In this document: positions 62,871-64,000 of the stretch, one piece after another | Numbering within the stretch: the stretch's first letter is position 1 | How the letters are laid out: each line of letters begins with the position of its first letter | Assembly: GCA_937928635.1 (NCBI GenBank) | Contig: CALFWM010000030.1 | Coordinates: 1-64,000 of the forward strand | DNA: 64,000 nucleotides | Source of the DNA: an uncultured Sulfitobacter sp. | GTDB taxonomy: Bacteria; Pseudomonadota; Alphaproteobacteria; Rhodobacterales; Rhodobacteraceae | Reading direction: 5' to 3' | Made by a program: the position numbers and the translations under genes | The notes under the pieces: model-generated | Database searches by the model: none | What the model saw: the letters and a program-made list of their open reading frames with translations, nothing else | Told to the model about the DNA's origin: nothing

Positions 62871-64000
62871 ATGGGTAGGGATGTTTCACGGCGGGCTTTT
62901 TTGGGCTCCACAGCGGCTGGTATTTTTGGGGCACAGGCACTTTTGGCCGCCCCGCCGACCGCATCATTGCGCCCGGTTCTGCGCGGGGCAGATTTTTACA
63001 AACGTGCCGTGCGCTCGGCTCAGGACATTATTACCCGTGAAAAGCTGTCGGGCAGCGTCAGCTATGCAGTCATTGACGCGCAAACCGGCGCTTGGTTGGA
63101 GTGCGAAAATGAAAAGCTGGCAACACCGCCTGCAAGTACAGCCAAGGCAATAACGGCACTTTATGCGCTGGATGCGCTTGGGTCGGGCCACCAATTCAAG
63201 ACCGTGCTCTGTGCGACCGGGGGTGTTGTTGGGGGCGAAGTGCAGGGCGATCTTGTGCTGATTGGGGGGGGCGACCCCACGCTGGATACCGATGCGTTGG
63301 CCGGGATGGCAGCATCGCTCAGGGAGGCCGGGATTATCGGGGTCAAAGGCACCTTCAAGGTTTTTGAAGGGAGTTTGCCCGTGGTCGCGCGGATTGATCC
63401 CGAACAGCCCGATCATGTTGGATATAACCCCGGTGTCAGTGGCATCGCGCTTAATTTCAACCGGGTGCATTTTGAATGGAAACGCGGCACTGGCGGATAT
63501 CGCGTGACGATGGACGGGCGCACCGAAAAATACCGCCCTGCCGTTGCAATGGCCGTGATGGCAGTGCGGGACCGGAATGCGCCGGTTTACACCTATGAAG
63601 ACGCAGGTGGCCGGGACAATTGGACCGTTGCACGTGGCGCATTGGGCAAAGGGGGGGCGCGGTGGTTGCCAGTGCGTAAGCCGGGGCTCTATGCGGGTGA
63701 TGTATTTGCGACACTGGCGGGGGCACATGGTATTCGTCTTGGCAAGCCGGTGATCATTGAGGAACTGCCGTTTGGCCAGCCGCTGGTCACACACAAAAGC
63801 CCGCCCTTGTGGATCATTCTGCGCGACATGTTGAAGTTTTCGACCAACGTGACAGCCGAAATGATCGGCCTGTCCGCATCGGTCAAGCGGCTGGGGCAGG
63901 TGGCAGATTTGCGGGCATCCGCTGCGGAAATGAACCGTTGGTGTCGTGAGGCGCTGGGCATGCGCGCGCCGCAGCTGGTCGATCATTCCGGACTGGGGGA
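62871..64000 (+). CDS. dacB: D-alanyl-D-alanine carboxypeptidase/endopeptidase (PBP4), 3' end beyond window
   Basis: Starts at ATG 62871 and runs off the right edge after about 376 codons. SRRAFLGSTAAGIFGAQAL is a Tat-like signal. Peptidase S13 motifs: SxxK in TPPASTAKAITALYALD, SxN in LKFSTNVTAEMIGLSAS; the KTG motif lies beyond the edge. Between them are LVLIGGGDPTL and FNRVHFEWKRG, typical of PBP4. It trims or cleaves peptidoglycan crosslinks in the periplasm. Confidence 0.93.
   Translation, partial: MGRDVSRRAFLGSTAAGIFGAQALLAAPPTASLRPVLRGADFYKRAVRSAQDIITREKLSGSVSYAVIDAQTGAWLECENEKLATPPASTAKAITALYALDALGSGHQFKTVLCATGGVVGGEVQGDLVLIGGGDPTLDTDALAGMAASLREAGIIGVKGTFKVFEGSLPVVARIDPEQPDHVGYNPGVSGIALNFNRVHFEWKRGTGGYRVTMDGRTEKYRPAVAMAVMAVRDRNAPVYTYEDAGGRDNWTVARGALGKGGARWLPVRKPGLYAGDVFATLAGAHGIRLGKPVIIEELPFGQPLVTHKSPPLWIILRDMLKFSTNVTAEMIGLSASVKRLGQVADLRASAAEMNRWCREALGMRAPQLVDHSGLG

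Overview
This 64 kb window looks like chromosomal DNA of a marine-type alphaproteobacterium of the Rhodobacteraceae (Roseobacter group). The evidence is gene content and order: a methylmalonyl-CoA epimerase/DUF1467 pair, an FeS-type (CryB/PhrB-like) photolyase, an RpoH-family sigma factor next to cobU, the mreB-mreC-mreD-mrdA-rodA operon beside leuA, a bacterial-type AspRS with a non-discriminating signature, and a secreted RTX protein. The genus is not determined. No rRNA, tRNA or CRISPR was seen. Both ends cut genes: a GNAT acetyltransferase at the left (minus strand) and dacB at the right (plus strand).

Layout. 1-2.9 kb is a mobile-element graveyard: an apparently complete IS5/IS427-type element with CTAG duplications, then fused fragments of IS110, IS1595 and IS630 transposases that cut off the 3' end of an RNA-ligase-like gene. 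3.2-6.5 kb is a tightly coupled four-gene operon of unknown function (Tat-exported FAD oxidoreductase, DUF4383-like membrane protein and two more membrane-anchored proteins). 6.5-8.8 kb is an RTX protein. 9.1-13.6 kb carries aspS and a DUF1800/DUF1501 pair. 13.6-19 kb is a mix of small membrane proteins, a response regulator, methylmalonyl-CoA epimerase, a nitroreductase and an HDAC-like amidohydrolase. 19.2-30.7 kb has trpS, a rhomboid lacking its catalytic residues, murJ, a kinase/PLP phospho-lyase pair, an RTX relic, glnD, an LpoA-like lipoprotein, rsmI and yraN. 30.8-43.7 kb has gshB, comM, a GST, cobU with a phosphatase, rpoH, coaBC, dut, a membrane-fused MoeB, a trans-sulfuration enzyme and an M3 peptidase. 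43.9-50.4 kb is the cell-elongation operon. 50.6-56.8 kb holds VOC, RidA, leuA with a leucine-rich leader peptide, SDR plus photolyase, an L,D-transpeptidase and a cold-shock protein. 57-64 kb holds a BrnA-like orphan, a REP-associated tyrosine transposase with its REP palindromes, ettA, a DUF900 lipoprotein hydrolase, a MOSC protein, nadD and dacB.

How genes work together. Cell-wall functions recur (murJ, LpoA-like activator, mre/mrd operon, L,D-transpeptidase, dacB). Many neighbours overlap by 4 nt (ATGA/GTGA), which indicates translational coupling: the FAD operon, kinase/lyase, rsmI/yraN, gshB/hydrolase, cobU/phosphatase, dut/moeB, mreC/mreD, mrdA/rodA and the DUF900/MOSC pair. The most interesting items are the RAYT/REP module whose transposase has lost its start codon, the leuA leader peptide, the hydroxylysine-type kinase/phospho-lyase pair, the rhomboid pseudoprotease, the MoeB membrane fusion, and a possible bridge-RNA remnant ahead of the IS110 fragment. 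I saw no clear wholly new defence or mobile system.
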